This document shows positions 55,690-64,000 of a DNA stretch of 64,000 nucleotides, in pieces. The stretch lies in assembly GCA_965215755.1 (NCBI GenBank), contig OZ244119.1, forward strand, positions 5,766,001 through 5,830,000. The letters are read 5' to 3'. The stretch is from Tectiglobus sp965215755 (lineage in GTDB: Bacteria; Pseudomonadota; Alphaproteobacteria; Rhizobiales; Hyphomicrobiaceae). The notes under the pieces are model-generated. The model did no database searches and was not told where the DNA came from. It saw only the letters and a program-made list of their open reading frames with translations. The position numbers were made by a program, and so were the translations under genes. Every line of letters begins with the position of its first letter. Within the stretch, counting starts at the first letter, position 1.

Positions 55690-55796
55690 TCCCTTTGGGC
55701 TCTAGCGTCCCCTGTGTGGATGCTTGAGTAACGTGTCGCGCAGCGAATTTCTTGAAGCAAAATGTGCTCGTATCGGATGCCTGAGGATCTATCATA

Positions 55797-56669
55797 ATGA
55801 GCCAATCGGCCAACACTCCATCGCAGCCAATTACTATTGACAGCCTGATACCGCAAGAGATGGCCGTTGCCTGCGAGGCGGCTGGCGCAAGCAAGGCAGG
55901 TCGCGATACTGTGGCGCTTGTTGTGCTTGGGTTGCTAGCTGGCGCATTCATTGCTTTTGGCGCGCTTTTTATGACTGTTGTAGTGACTGAAGCTACTGAG
56001 CTCCCATGGGGAATCGCACGTCTATTAGGTGGGCTTGTATTCTCGCTCGGGTTAATTCTTGTAATTGTCGGTGGCGCGGAACTCTTTACAGGTGATGCCT
56101 TGATGGTTGTCGCCTGCGCCAGTAAACGCATTACGATCCAAGCTCTCCTACGTGCCTGGGCACTGGTTTACCTCGGCAATGTCATCGGGGCGGTTATCAC
56201 TGCGATGCTTGTCTTTCTGTCTGGAGTGCATGGCTTCTCTGAAGGTGGAGTTGGTCAAACAGCCCTGATGATAGCCAATAGCAAGGCAAGCTTGCCAACG
56301 GCACAGCTCTTCTTTCTCGCGCTGCTTTGCAATGTTTTAGTTTGCCTTGCTGTGTGGATGTCTTTCAGTGCTCGAAGTACGACAGATAAGGTTGTCGTGA
56401 TTGTTCCACCCGTCGCAGCCTTCGTGGCTGCAGGCCTGGAGCATTCCGTTGCAAACCTTTATTTTCTTCCCTACGCCCTGGCTATTAAGGTGGGAGCTTC
56501 GCTTGAGTTTTGGTCGAATTTGGGTCAGTCGCCAGCTGATTATTCTGGGCTCACCTTGGCGGCAACGTTTCACAATATCGGTATAGCGACGATCGGGAAT
56601 TTGATTGGTGGCAGCCTCTTGGTCGGAGCCGTTTATTGGCTGGTCTATTTGCGTCCAAGAGCACGATAA
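55797..56669 (+). CDS. Formate/nitrite-family channel
   Basis: A 290-residue pentameric channel-type protein of the FocA/NirC family, with six membrane helices. The family loop is GGAELFTGDALMV near residue 95, where Asp stands where many members have Asn, and LEHSVANLYFLPYAL near 215 is the second signature. GTFHNIGIATIGN-like segment near 262 closes the pore region. It could move formate, nitrite or hydrosulfide. The neighbourhood, with acetate kinase upstream in the island, makes formate or nitrite attractive, but this is inference. GAGGA lies about eight bases before the ATG. Confidence 0.88.
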   Translation: MSQSANTPSQPITIDSLIPQEMAVACEAAGASKAGRDTVALVVLGLLAGAFIAFGALFMTVVVTEATELPWGIARLLGGLVFSLGLILVIVGGAELFTGDALMVVACASKRITIQALLRAWALVYLGNVIGAVITAMLVFLSGVHGFSEGGVGQTALMIANSKASLPTAQLFFLALLCNVLVCLAVWMSFSARSTTDKVVVIVPPVAAFVAAGLEHSVANLYFLPYALAIKVGASLEFWSNLGQSPADYSGLTLAATFHNIGIATIGNLIGGSLLVGAVYWLVYLRPRAR

Positions 56670-56818
56670 CCCGGTTTGAAGGCGTCGCGATTTCATACGC
56701 AGATCGCACAAGGGCGGTCGGCTGCTACCTGTAGATGATCGCAAAGACGCAGCTGGTCCCCGAAATTGGGACAGGTCGCTAAGGTGGGTCAAATCCGCAG
56801 GAAATTCGTGATCAGATC

Positions 56819-57521
56819 GTAGCCATTGCAATAGCCGAGCGCAGCGTTGTTCCGGTCAACACGCGCCTCTCACAAGCGTAGATTGCATTCATCGTCGACG
56901 ATTGTGAATGCGCAGCAATCCTCTATGACCCAGGTCTGTCCGATCTGTTACCATCTATCGTTGGTTGCAGACTGATCGGTTTTTGGAGAATCCGCTGAGA
57001 CAGCTCCCGCGTGGGAGCAGCTCATTGGCTCAAGCGAACCGCTTGAAGCAGCAGTCGCTGGCAGCAGTGACAACGACGTTGCCCATATCTTTGACACGGG
57101 TGACACCACGGGACGATCAAAAGACGTCATGCTGGGGTATTGGAACCTGCAGAGCCAAACCAAGGCTGCATTTGTCGACGGTTGGTTTGAAACTGGTGAT
57201 CTTGGGCGATTGGACGAAGATAGATTCGTGTTCATCGTCGATCGATCAAAGGACATGATTATTGCCGGCGGAGAGAATGTTTACTCAACCGAAGTCGAGG
57301 TAATTATCTATGCACACCCCGCGGTTGCCGAAGCAGCGGTGATTGGACGACCAGACGAAAAATGGGGAGAATCTGTTACCGCCTACGTTGTGGTGAAGGA
57401 GGGCGTAGTGCTATCGCAGACTGAGTTGATAGAGCATTGCCGAGCCCGACTGGCTACTTACAAATGCCCGAAAGCGGTGATCATCAAAACCGACTTACCA
57501 AAATCGGCGGCTGGAGAATAG
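56819..57521 (+). pseudogene. Decayed AMP-forming acyl-CoA ligase
   Basis: Three pieces of one ligase are seen. Piece 1 (56819-56972) reads VPVNTRLSQA, a TAG, then IAFIVDDCECAAILYD, as in the N-terminal core. Piece 2 (from 56976, a different frame) includes SEPLEAAVAGSSDNDVAHIF and the P-loop-like DTGDTTGRSKDVML. Piece 3 jumps straight to GYWN and GWFETGDLGRLDED, then GGENVYSTEVE, so several hundred bases of the core are missing at about 57129. The end AAGE stops before the A10 catalytic Lys. It is certainly non-functional. Confidence 0.8.
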
Positions 57522-57526
57522 AAGAC

Positions 57527-58327
57527 ATGATGGCGATCGATACCAAGACTGTTGCTGTTACCAGACTCGTGATGGGCGCCGACGGTGACATCAGGTTTGA
57601 GAACCATGCGGTCATGCTAGAATCGGGTGATCCTGATGATCCGCCCCTATCCAAGTCCACGGCCCTGCCGGCAACCTCAATCAGTTTTCGTTGGATGTCA
57701 GGCGATTGCGCTCTCGATTTTCATCGCGCACCACGTCGACATTTGATCATCCTGCTCGAAGGCCGGCTCGAGGTTGTCATTAGCTCGGGCGAGAGCCGTG
57801 TTTTCACGGTTGGTGATCTACTTGAAGGAGGTGGTTTAACCGATAAGAGGCTCACAGGTCGCGCCGTTGATGATCAGCCAATTCTATCGGCTTTCATCAA
57901 TCTCGATAATAACGTGGCCACGGAGGGCACCCGCCCGCTCACTGATGCCGTTGAGCCACGGGCGGTCTCATACTTGCGAACCTATGACGGTGTAGACGGC
58001 AAGTCTGAGACGGAACGTCGAGAATTGCCCTATCGGCACGTTGGACCAAGTGGCTACGCTACGGATGAAATACCAATAACTCAATTTCAGTTCGTCCTTG
58101 CACCGGCAAACCTTGACTATGCGTGGCATCGCGCGCCGCAGCGACAGTTCGTTATCCCAATAACCGGCGGCATGGAAGTTGAAAATGGACAGAGAGAACG
58201 TCACAAAGTGATGCCCGGAGAAATCTACGTGGGGGAGGACGTCACGGGCCAAGGGCATGTAACACGAGCTGTGGATGGCAAAGAGCGACTGTCAATTTTT
58301 GCACACCTCAAAGGTAGCCTTGCGTAA
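57527..58327 (+). CDS. Bicupin-like protein
   Basis: A 266-residue protein made of two similar halves. Half 1 (about residues 50-120) has FRWMSGDCALDFHRAPRRHLIILLEGRL, half 2 (about 180-260) has FQFVLAPANLDYAWHRAPQRQFVIPITGG, so the sequence has clear internal duplication. Each half keeps a single-His HRAP motif instead of the full HxH metal set, so metal binding is uncertain. Two adjacent ATGs (57527 and 57530) are both possible. It sits 23 bases before the M20 gene. Confidence 0.75.
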   Translation: MMAIDTKTVAVTRLVMGADGDIRFENHAVMLESGDPDDPPLSKSTALPATSISFRWMSGDCALDFHRAPRRHLIILLEGRLEVVISSGESRVFTVGDLLEGGGLTDKRLTGRAVDDQPILSAFINLDNNVATEGTRPLTDAVEPRAVSYLRTYDGVDGKSETERRELPYRHVGPSGYATDEIPITQFQFVLAPANLDYAWHRAPQRQFVIPITGGMEVENGQRERHKVMPGEIYVGEDVTGQGHVTRAVDGKERLSIFAHLKGSLA

Positions 58328-58350
58328 GGCGGTCCGCATCGGAGCAGATA

Positions 58351-59670
58351 ATGCCAGCAACGCGATCCAAAGACGGACAGGCATCAAGCATGCATGATAC
58401 GAAACTCACAGAAGATATTTTATCGGCGGTCGACAACCTGTTTGAACGGCAGGTTGCATTCACCCAGGATCTAATCCGGTTTCCGTCTGTTCGTGGTCAG
58501 GAGCATACGGCACAGGACTTCATCTTCGATGCACTGCAAGAGCGTGGCTACGCAATGGATCGTTGGGCGATAGACGTCAACGACATTCAATCCCACCCGG
58601 GTTTCTCTCCTGTCGCCGTCAACTATGACAACGCTATCAACGTCGTCGGCACACATCGACCTCAAAGTGAAACCGGACGATCACTCATTCTGAATGGCCA
58701 TATCGACGTTGTGCCGGTTGGCCCACACGATATGTGGTCGCGCGATCCGTATGATCCTCACATCGAAGGCGACTGGCTCTATGGTCGGGGTGCGGCAGAT
58801 ATGAAAGCGGGGCTCGCGGCAAACATCTTTGCGATGGATGCACTCAAGTCCCTTGGCCTGCAACCAGCTGGCCGGGTGCATCTTCAATCCGTAACTGAGG
58901 AAGAGTGCACAGGTAACGGCGCATTATCCTGTCTGGTGCGCGGTTATCGTGCAGACGCTGCGATCATCCCTGAACCCGAGGATGATATGCTCGTGCGCGC
59001 CAACGTCGGTGTGCTCTGGTTTCGTGTGAATGTCCGCGGCCTTCCTGTGCATGTCCGCGAAGCCGGAACGGGAGCCAATGCCATTGAGGCGTGTTTTCCA
59101 CTCATCCAAACACTTCGTGAGCTAGAGAAGTCATGGAATTCGGCGAAAGCCTCAATCCCGCACTTTGAAAACGTAGACCAACCAATCAATTTCAATGTCG
59201 GCAAGATCATCGGTGGCGACTGGGCGTCGTCTGTCCCAGCATGGTGTTCATTCGATTGCCGCATGGCGATTTATCCAGGCTGGAACCCGCATGAGAAATC
59301 CCAAGAGATTGAGGCGCATTTGCGCGCTGCCGCATCCAACATTCCATTCCTTGCCAACAACCCGCCGGAGATTGAATGGAACGGCTTCTTCGCTGAGGGC
59401 TATGTGTTGGAAGAAGGTTCAGAGGCCGAGACCACACTCGCTCGTGTGCATCTGAAGTCATACGGTTCGCAATTGGAGACCTTCGTAACGCCGGGCTATC
59501 TTGATGGGCGTGTGTTCGTTCTCTATGACGATTGCCCTTGCCTCGTCTACGGTCCCTATTCGGAAAACATTCACGGCTTCGATGAGCGGGTCCGTCTGAG
59601 TTCAGTCCGTCGCATCACCAAGTCGATCGCCCTGTTCATAGCCGAGTGGTGTGGCCTGGAGCGCATCTAA
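58351..59670 (+). CDS. M20-family amidohydrolase (ArgE/DapE-like)
   Basis: A 439-residue metallopeptidase-type deacylase. The zinc ligands appear as NGHIDVVPVGP (His and Asp), GRGAADMKAGLA (Asp), EEECTGNGA (the catalytic and ligand Glu pair), IPEPEDD and the late His of ENIHGF. The lid domain lies between about 200 and 330. It removes an acyl or formyl group, or a side chain from a small amide, and the neighbouring ThDP and hydantoinase-type genes suggest a catabolic role. GGAG six bases upstream supports the ATG at 58351. An ATG at 58390 is an alternative. Confidence 0.9.
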   Translation: MPATRSKDGQASSMHDTKLTEDILSAVDNLFERQVAFTQDLIRFPSVRGQEHTAQDFIFDALQERGYAMDRWAIDVNDIQSHPGFSPVAVNYDNAINVVGTHRPQSETGRSLILNGHIDVVPVGPHDMWSRDPYDPHIEGDWLYGRGAADMKAGLAANIFAMDALKSLGLQPAGRVHLQSVTEEECTGNGALSCLVRGYRADAAIIPEPEDDMLVRANVGVLWFRVNVRGLPVHVREAGTGANAIEACFPLIQTLRELEKSWNSAKASIPHFENVDQPINFNVGKIIGGDWASSVPAWCSFDCRMAIYPGWNPHEKSQEIEAHLRAAASNIPFLANNPPEIEWNGFFAEGYVLEEGSEAETTLARVHLKSYGSQLETFVTPGYLDGRVFVLYDDCPCLVYGPYSENIHGFDERVRLSSVRRITKSIALFIAEWCGLERI

Positions 59671-59808
59671 TCCGCCAATGTCGGCGCGCCCGTTGAGACG
59701 GCATGATCTCTCGTATTCAAATACGCATCTCAAAATCGTTTCTGGGATGAGCAGGAATGCTGTATCTTGAGGAGAACGCGCCACCCGCTCAAAACAGACG
59801 AGATACAG

Positions 59809-60498
59809 ATGCTCCAATTCTACTACAACGCCGGCCCCAATCCGCAGAAGGTTGCATTGTTTCTGGAAGAAGCTGAACTCGATTACGAGCCTGTACCGCT
59901 GGAGACCCGGAAGGGCGATCAACATAAGCCGGAATTCCTTAGAATTAATCCGAACGCCAAGGCGCCAGCGATTGTCGATGATGGAGTGGCGGTCTTTGAC
60001 AGCAACGCAATACTTCTTCATCTCGGCCGTAAAACCGGCAAGTTCATGCCGGCAGCAAGCCCGCAGAACGATGCTGATCTGCTTTCTTGGATGATGTTCG
60101 TTGCGACCGGTGTCGGGCCTTACTCAGGTCAGTCAGTTCATTTCCAGCTTCATGCCCGCGGCACCATCGAGTATGCCGTGGAGCGCTACAAATTCGAAGC
60201 AGAGCGTCATTATAAGATCTTGGATGATCGTCTTGCCGACAGGGAATGGCTGGTCGGCGACGACTATTCGATTGTCGATATGGCGCTCTGGGGATGGGCG
60301 AAATTCGCCCCTCGTGTTTTTGGCAATGACGAGCCGTTTGCATCATTCGGCAACGTCTCCCGCTGGTTCGCAGCCATCAATGGACGGCCTGCGGTCGGTC
60401 GCGTCGATGAACTGATGCAGCGTTACAAATTCCTGATCGACATCGACGAGGAGGCCCGCAAGCACATGTTCCCCGGCGCCTATCATCACAAATCCTGA
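59809..60498 (+). CDS. Glutathione S-transferase-like protein
   Basis: A 229-residue GST. The N-terminal thioredoxin-like domain has LQFYYNAGPNPQKVALFLEEAEL, FLRINPNAKAPAIVDDG and FDSNAILLHLG, the glutathione-binding elements, with Asn rather than Tyr or Ser in the early loop, as in Ure2p/YfcG-type GSTs. The C-terminal helical domain includes WLVGDDYSIVDMALWGW. The ATG at 59809 is used because it starts the family N-terminus; a longer frame to 59767 is rejected. It may detoxify intermediates of the cluster, as inference. Confidence 0.85.
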   Translation: MLQFYYNAGPNPQKVALFLEEAELDYEPVPLETRKGDQHKPEFLRINPNAKAPAIVDDGVAVFDSNAILLHLGRKTGKFMPAASPQNDADLLSWMMFVATGVGPYSGQSVHFQLHARGTIEYAVERYKFEAERHYKILDDRLADREWLVGDDYSIVDMALWGWAKFAPRVFGNDEPFASFGNVSRWFAAINGRPAVGRVDELMQRYKFLIDIDEEARKHMFPGAYHHKS

Positions 60499-60888
60499 CG
60501 ATCGCGCTCGCAACCAGCTTGGGCGTGCGCGGGCTCATGCGTTGCGCGGTTGGATGGCTCGCAGATTGAACACTGCTGCAACAGCGGTCCATGCAGCCGA
60601 CCAACCTAAGAACCGGTGACTGTTGCGGAGGAGCGTGCTGACTTTAATTATGTGGTTCATGCGGATATGCGGCAGCTGAAATCTATGGGCATTTCGCCTG
60701 CATTTTCGACCGGAAGGCCACCATGTTTGCATCGGTTTGCAGGCAACAGATCAGCCGCAACGCGATAATTCTGCTACCGGACATGACGGGCACGAGATAG
60801 TCGCAATGCATCAACGACGCTGCGGCCACAACGCGGTCATGCTACAATCTAGTTCTTTGTTAGAGTTCCAATGCCGGAGCCGACACTG
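60499..60888. other. Intergenic region between convergent genes
   Basis: About 390 bases between the GST and the ThDP enzyme, whose genes converge. No gene, strong hairpin or repeat is seen. Confidence 0.4.
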
Positions 60889-62505
60889 TTACCCTCTTAA
60901 GGTACGCAACTGTGTGCGATAACCGGACGCGTCAATCCTTGCATCTATCAGGCAGGGACCGGGGGTCGCAGCGGCAGCCGATGCGGACGCGCGCAATTCT
61001 TCGAGGTTGTCGACGCGCCAGATTGCAAAACCAAACCCTTCCGCGACCCGCGCAAAGTCAGGCGCCTCCCAGGACAGACCAAGGTCGTGCATCTGGCGGT
61101 CTTCTCGCTTGATGTCAATCAACGAAAGGCGCGCGTCATTAAAGACCACGACCGTCACGTTTGCGCCCACAGCCGCCGCCGTTTTTAGCTCACCCAGGCA
61201 CATCAACAGGCCGCCATCTCCCGTCATCGCGAGGGCGCCGCGTTCGGGGTCGTGGAGTGCTGCTGCGATCGCCGCTGGCAAAGCGAACCCCATGCTGGCA
61301 AGACCATTCGATATGAGAACATCGAGTGGGTCGCGCGCTTGCCAGAACGCGCAAGCAGAGAACATATGGGCTCCGGCATCAACAGTCAGTCGCGGAATAA
61401 ACTCGTATGCTTGTCCAACTTCGCGAACAACGGCTTCTGCTGTTAGTCCATCATCGTTGGCCATTGCCATGCCGGCGCGGAATGTTTCCCGATGAGCTGA
61501 AATCTCAGTTTCGCTCCAGTCACTGGCATTTATTTGCTTTGCTATCGCAAGAAGCGTTGCAGCAAGATCGCCCGCGACGCGTGCGGTTGGTTCCAAGTAA
61601 TGTGGCTGATGCGCATACGCGCAGAGGTCGACAACGGGTGCACTATACGGCCATGGCTTACGGATCAGCTCGACAGGGTCAAGGCCGGCCAGAATAATGA
61701 GATCAGCCGCTCCAACCGTTGCTTGTTCGATAGCCCCACCGGTAAAGATACCCGCGAAGTTGGGATGCGCATCAGGCAGAACCCCTTTTGCCATGTAGGT
61801 TACCAGCGTTGGTGCGCCAAGCGCTGCCGAAAGTTCGCGGACTCCTTTTGCGGCAGCCTGTGTCGTTGCTTCCAATCCAGCAACAATCACTGGCCGACGC
61901 GCCTTCTGAATCAAGGCGCAGGCGCGTTCGATACTCTTGGAATCCCAGTTGGTGGACGGCAGTGACGTGATAGCTGGTTCGCTAATGGGCGAAGTCATGA
62001 GCTTGGGATCGCCCATTAACAGTGCTGGGCCCTGGGGTGCAGACATCACAACGTCAAGCGCTGGCCCGACCGCCTCGGCCCTTGGCTCCAGGACCGTGGC
62101 CTTGCCACCTGCCACATCGCCGAACAGGCTCGTAGCCAACGCGGACTGGTCGAAGACTTGATGAGAAAGATAAGTGAGTTCACCCGCATCAAAGTTTTCT
62201 GTGACGAAAAGAACTGGCATACGGTCAAGCAATGCCGAAGCCAAACCATTCGTCGCTGAGGCAAGTCCGGGACCCTTGGTCGAGAATGCCAGACCGGGCG
62301 CGTCGGTGAGCCGACCGGCGACACCAGCCATCATGGCGGCCGCATCTTCACGCGCCGTGATAACCGTGCGGATGCCGGCGCCTTGTGCCGCCGCTAAAAG
62401 ATCAAGGCTGACGCCACCGCCTGGAACGCCGAATGCAAACCTCGTCCCGCGCCGAAAGAGTTCAGCCGATAGCCAATCGACGAAGCGTTGCGATTCTTTC
62501 GTCAC
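60889..62505 (-). CDS. Thiamine-diphosphate-dependent enzyme (acetolactate-synthase-like)
   Basis: A 538-residue ThDP enzyme. The N-terminal PYR domain has FGVPGGGVSLDLL and TAREDAAAMMAG with the cofactor-activating Glu near residue 52. The C-terminal PP domain has TGDGGLLMCLGELKTAA, followed by VVFNDARLS, the GDG-N motif for Mg-ThDP. Length and layout fit decarboxylase/carboligase members such as acetolactate synthase, sulfoacetaldehyde acetyltransferase-like and benzaldehyde-lyase-like proteins, and the substrate is open. The start is GTG with GGAGGAAG upstream, and the hydantoinase gene ends three bases before it. Confidence 0.88.
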   Translation of the reverse strand: MTKESQRFVDWLSAELFRRGTRFAFGVPGGGVSLDLLAAAQGAGIRTVITAREDAAAMMAGVAGRLTDAPGLAFSTKGPGLASATNGLASALLDRMPVLFVTENFDAGELTYLSHQVFDQSALATSLFGDVAGGKATVLEPRAEAVGPALDVVMSAPQGPALLMGDPKLMTSPISEPAITSLPSTNWDSKSIERACALIQKARRPVIVAGLEATTQAAAKGVRELSAALGAPTLVTYMAKGVLPDAHPNFAGIFTGGAIEQATVGAADLIILAGLDPVELIRKPWPYSAPVVDLCAYAHQPHYLEPTARVAGDLAATLLAIAKQINASDWSETEISAHRETFRAGMAMANDDGLTAEAVVREVGQAYEFIPRLTVDAGAHMFSACAFWQARDPLDVLISNGLASMGFALPAAIAAALHDPERGALAMTGDGGLLMCLGELKTAAAVGANVTVVVFNDARLSLIDIKREDRQMHDLGLSWEAPDFARVAEGFGFAIWRVDNLEELRASASAAAATPGPCLIDARIDASGYRTQLRTLRG

Positions 62506-62507
62506 GA

Positions 62508-64000
62508 TTACTTCCTCCGCCTTGCTACCAGATTGCGTGCAGCATCAACAGCAAGTGAAAACTCTGGCGGCACAATGAGGGTCGACTCATCTTCCTCAAT
62601 GACAGCTGGACCAGCCACTTCCTGGCCGGGAAGCATGTGCTCGCGGCGGTAGACCGGGGGCTCACAGAAGCCGCCATCAAAGAAGACTTGCCTTTGGCCA
62701 GTGGGCACCGGCGGTCCGGCTTGGTTCTGATCTTCAACGGCCAGCGCAGCTGCAAGTCCGGGGCGCGGTCCTGATGCAACAACACGCCAGGACAGAATTT
62801 CGGGTGGTGCCGTTTCAGAACGCCCATAGCGCGCCTGATAGGCAGCCTGAAATGCGGCCCCAAGCCTGTCGGTTCGATCGCTCAAGTGGTTGTCTGGGTC
62901 GACTTCGACTTCAATTTCGTAGCCTTGGCCGACATAGCGCATCATAGCGCGCACCTGGCTGCGAATGTCTCGTTCATCAATTCCGGTGGCGGCAACCAGG
63001 GCTTGAGCTTCCGCACTTTGCTCGGCCAGCAAAGCGCGCACTGCGCCAAGATTGAGCGCATCCAGCCGGCAGGGCGCGGCACGTCCAACCTCGAACGAAA
63101 CCGGCGCGGCCAGCATACCGATGGCTGAGGCAACTCCCGCACCCACCGGGCAGACCAGACGGTCGACGTTCATCTTGGAGGCCATGGCACAAGCATGGAC
63201 TGGGCCGGCCCCTCCGATCGCCAACATCGCAAAGCGCGTCACATCAAGACCACGTTCGATTGTGTGTATAGTCGCGGCCTGCGCCATGTTTGCGGTGACT
63301 GTCTCGTGCACCCCCCAGGCAGCTTCGACAACAGATAGTCCGAGCGGCTGCGCCAGATGTTCATTGATAGCGCTCTCGGCGGCCGCCGTATCGAGCTTCA
63401 TCGTGCCGCCGAGAAATGAATTTGCATCAAGGTAGCCGAGGACAAGGTCACAGTCTGTTACTGTCGGCTTGAGGTTGCCGAGACCATAGCAGGCCGGACC
63501 AGGTGAGGCACCAGCGCTACGCGGGCCGACCTGAATCAAACCACGCGCATCGATTTCGGCAATCGATCCACCACCAGCACCAATCTCAATCATATCGATT
63601 GCGGGAATTTGCAGCGGCAGTCCGCTGCCTTCGGCAAATCGCGTTTCGCGGGCCACCTCAAAGCGGGCCGTGCGTTCGGGTTCGCCAGAGCTGATCAAGC
63701 AGGCCTTGGCTGTGGTGCCGCCCATATCGAAGCACAGCACATCTTTCTCACCAGCCAACTCGCCGAACATGCGCGCCGCTTCAGCGCCTGCAGCAGGACC
63801 TGACTGGACAAGGCGAATGGGATAACGCTTTGCTGTCTCGGCCTTGATAGAGCGCCCATCGGACAGGACGAGCAACAAGTCGCGACGGTAGCCTAGTCCT
63901 TGCAGTGCCGTTTGTAATCGCTCGACATAGTTTGCAAATATCGGCAGCACATAGGCATTCGCCGACACTGTGGAGCTGCGCTCGTATTCACCGAGTTCTG
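62508..64000 (-). CDS. Hydantoinase/oxoprolinase A subunit, partial
   Basis: The gene runs off the right edge; the visible 497 codons lack the N-terminus. The visible start of the sequence, ELGEYERSSTVSANAYVLP, matches the middle of HyuA-type proteins. FDMGGTTAKACLI is the actin-like ATPase phosphate motif, and GAGGGSIAEIDARG and GGAGPVHACAMASKM are further landmarks. It is an ATP-dependent hydantoin or 5-oxoproline-type ring-opening enzyme subunit. The start of a HyuB partner would be expected nearby but is not in the window. It ends three bases before the ThDP gene, so it is an operon with it. Confidence 0.93.
   Translation of the reverse strand, partial: ELGEYERSSTVSANAYVLPIFANYVERLQTALQGLGYRRDLLLVLSDGRSIKAETAKRYPIRLVQSGPAAGAEAARMFGELAGEKDVLCFDMGGTTAKACLISSGEPERTARFEVARETRFAEGSGLPLQIPAIDMIEIGAGGGSIAEIDARGLIQVGPRSAGASPGPACYGLGNLKPTVTDCDLVLGYLDANSFLGGTMKLDTAAAESAINEHLAQPLGLSVVEAAWGVHETVTANMAQAATIHTIERGLDVTRFAMLAIGGAGPVHACAMASKMNVDRLVCPVGAGVASAIGMLAAPVSFEVGRAAPCRLDALNLGAVRALLAEQSAEAQALVAATGIDERDIRSQVRAMMRYVGQGYEIEVEVDPDNHLSDRTDRLGAAFQAAYQARYGRSETAPPEILSWRVVASGPRPGLAAALAVEDQNQAGPPVPTGQRQVFFDGGFCEPPVYRREHMLPGQEVAGPAVIEEDESTLIVPPEFSLAVDAARNLVARRRK

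Noticed and set aside
1..64000. CRISPR arrays, tRNA or rRNA genes
   Set aside because: No regularly spaced repeats were seen, and searches by eye for T-loop patterns found only coding-sequence coincidences such as those in gyrB.

Overview
The window is chromosomal DNA from an alphaproteobacterium. Order and genus cannot be fixed from sequence alone. The evidence is the replication block dnaA-dnaN-recF-gyrB on the minus strand with rpsT upstream of dnaA, Tad/Flp-type pilus-assembly relatives, a class I-like PHA synthase, and FNR/FixK-like palindromes in front of redox and stress genes. No rRNA, tRNA, CRISPR array or intact mobile element was seen.

Layout. (1) 1-9.0 kb: a small membrane protein, then gyrB, recF, dnaN, dnaA and rpsT, all on the minus strand. 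The roughly 1 kb between dnaA and rpsT holds two minus-strand terminators and an AT-rich patch. (2) 9.5-16.8 kb: two tandem paralogous membrane proteins, a divergent SDR/luciferase-like pair, a heterodisulfide-reductase-like Fe-S protein, and a two-gene unit of a coiled-coil membrane protein and a ClpP-fold membrane-anchored protease-like protein. (3) 17-23 kb: an amine-oxidase-type flavoprotein, a truncated TadE/TadG-like gene, a long AT-rich spacer with a candidate structured RNA, a vWA-containing TadG-like protein, a cupin and a lipoprotein. (4) 23.5-33.9 kb: an MFS exporter, a fragment of an acyl-CoA ligase, acetate kinase, PHA synthase, and an RbbA/YhhJ/YhiI-type ABC exporter operon. (5) 34-45.5 kb: a dense redox and hydrolase cluster containing a saccharopine-dehydrogenase-like reductase, an NTF2-like protein, a CrtI-like oxidoreductase broken by an amber codon, a GyrI-like protein, an Acg-type nitroreductase, an alpha/beta hydrolase, an MBL lactonase-like enzyme, a carboxylesterase and two MDR dehydrogenases. 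It ends at a decayed integrase. (6) 46-56.7 kb: tandem universal stress protein, BT1-like transporter, MacAB-like exporter, host-attachment family protein, Hsp20, site-2 protease with CBS domains and a formate/nitrite-family channel. (7) 56.8-64 kb: an acyl-CoA ligase pseudogene, then a catabolic run of a bicupin, an M20 peptidase, a GST, a ThDP enzyme and a hydantoinase A cut by the window edge.

How they fit together. Regions 4-6 look like an oxygen-limitation and envelope-stress island. Five 14-bp TTGA-N6-TCAA-type palindromes, two exact and three degenerate, lie about 40-80 bp upstream of start codons in this stretch, and the gene content (Acg nitroreductase, Usp, Hsp20, CBS-domain protein, acetate kinase, PHA synthase) recalls the hypoxia/dormancy regulons known from other bacteria. 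That link is inference. At least four decayed genes (two acyl-CoA ligases, an integrase and the CrtI-like gene), plus a short TadE/TadG-like fragment, suggest the island is being gained and lost.
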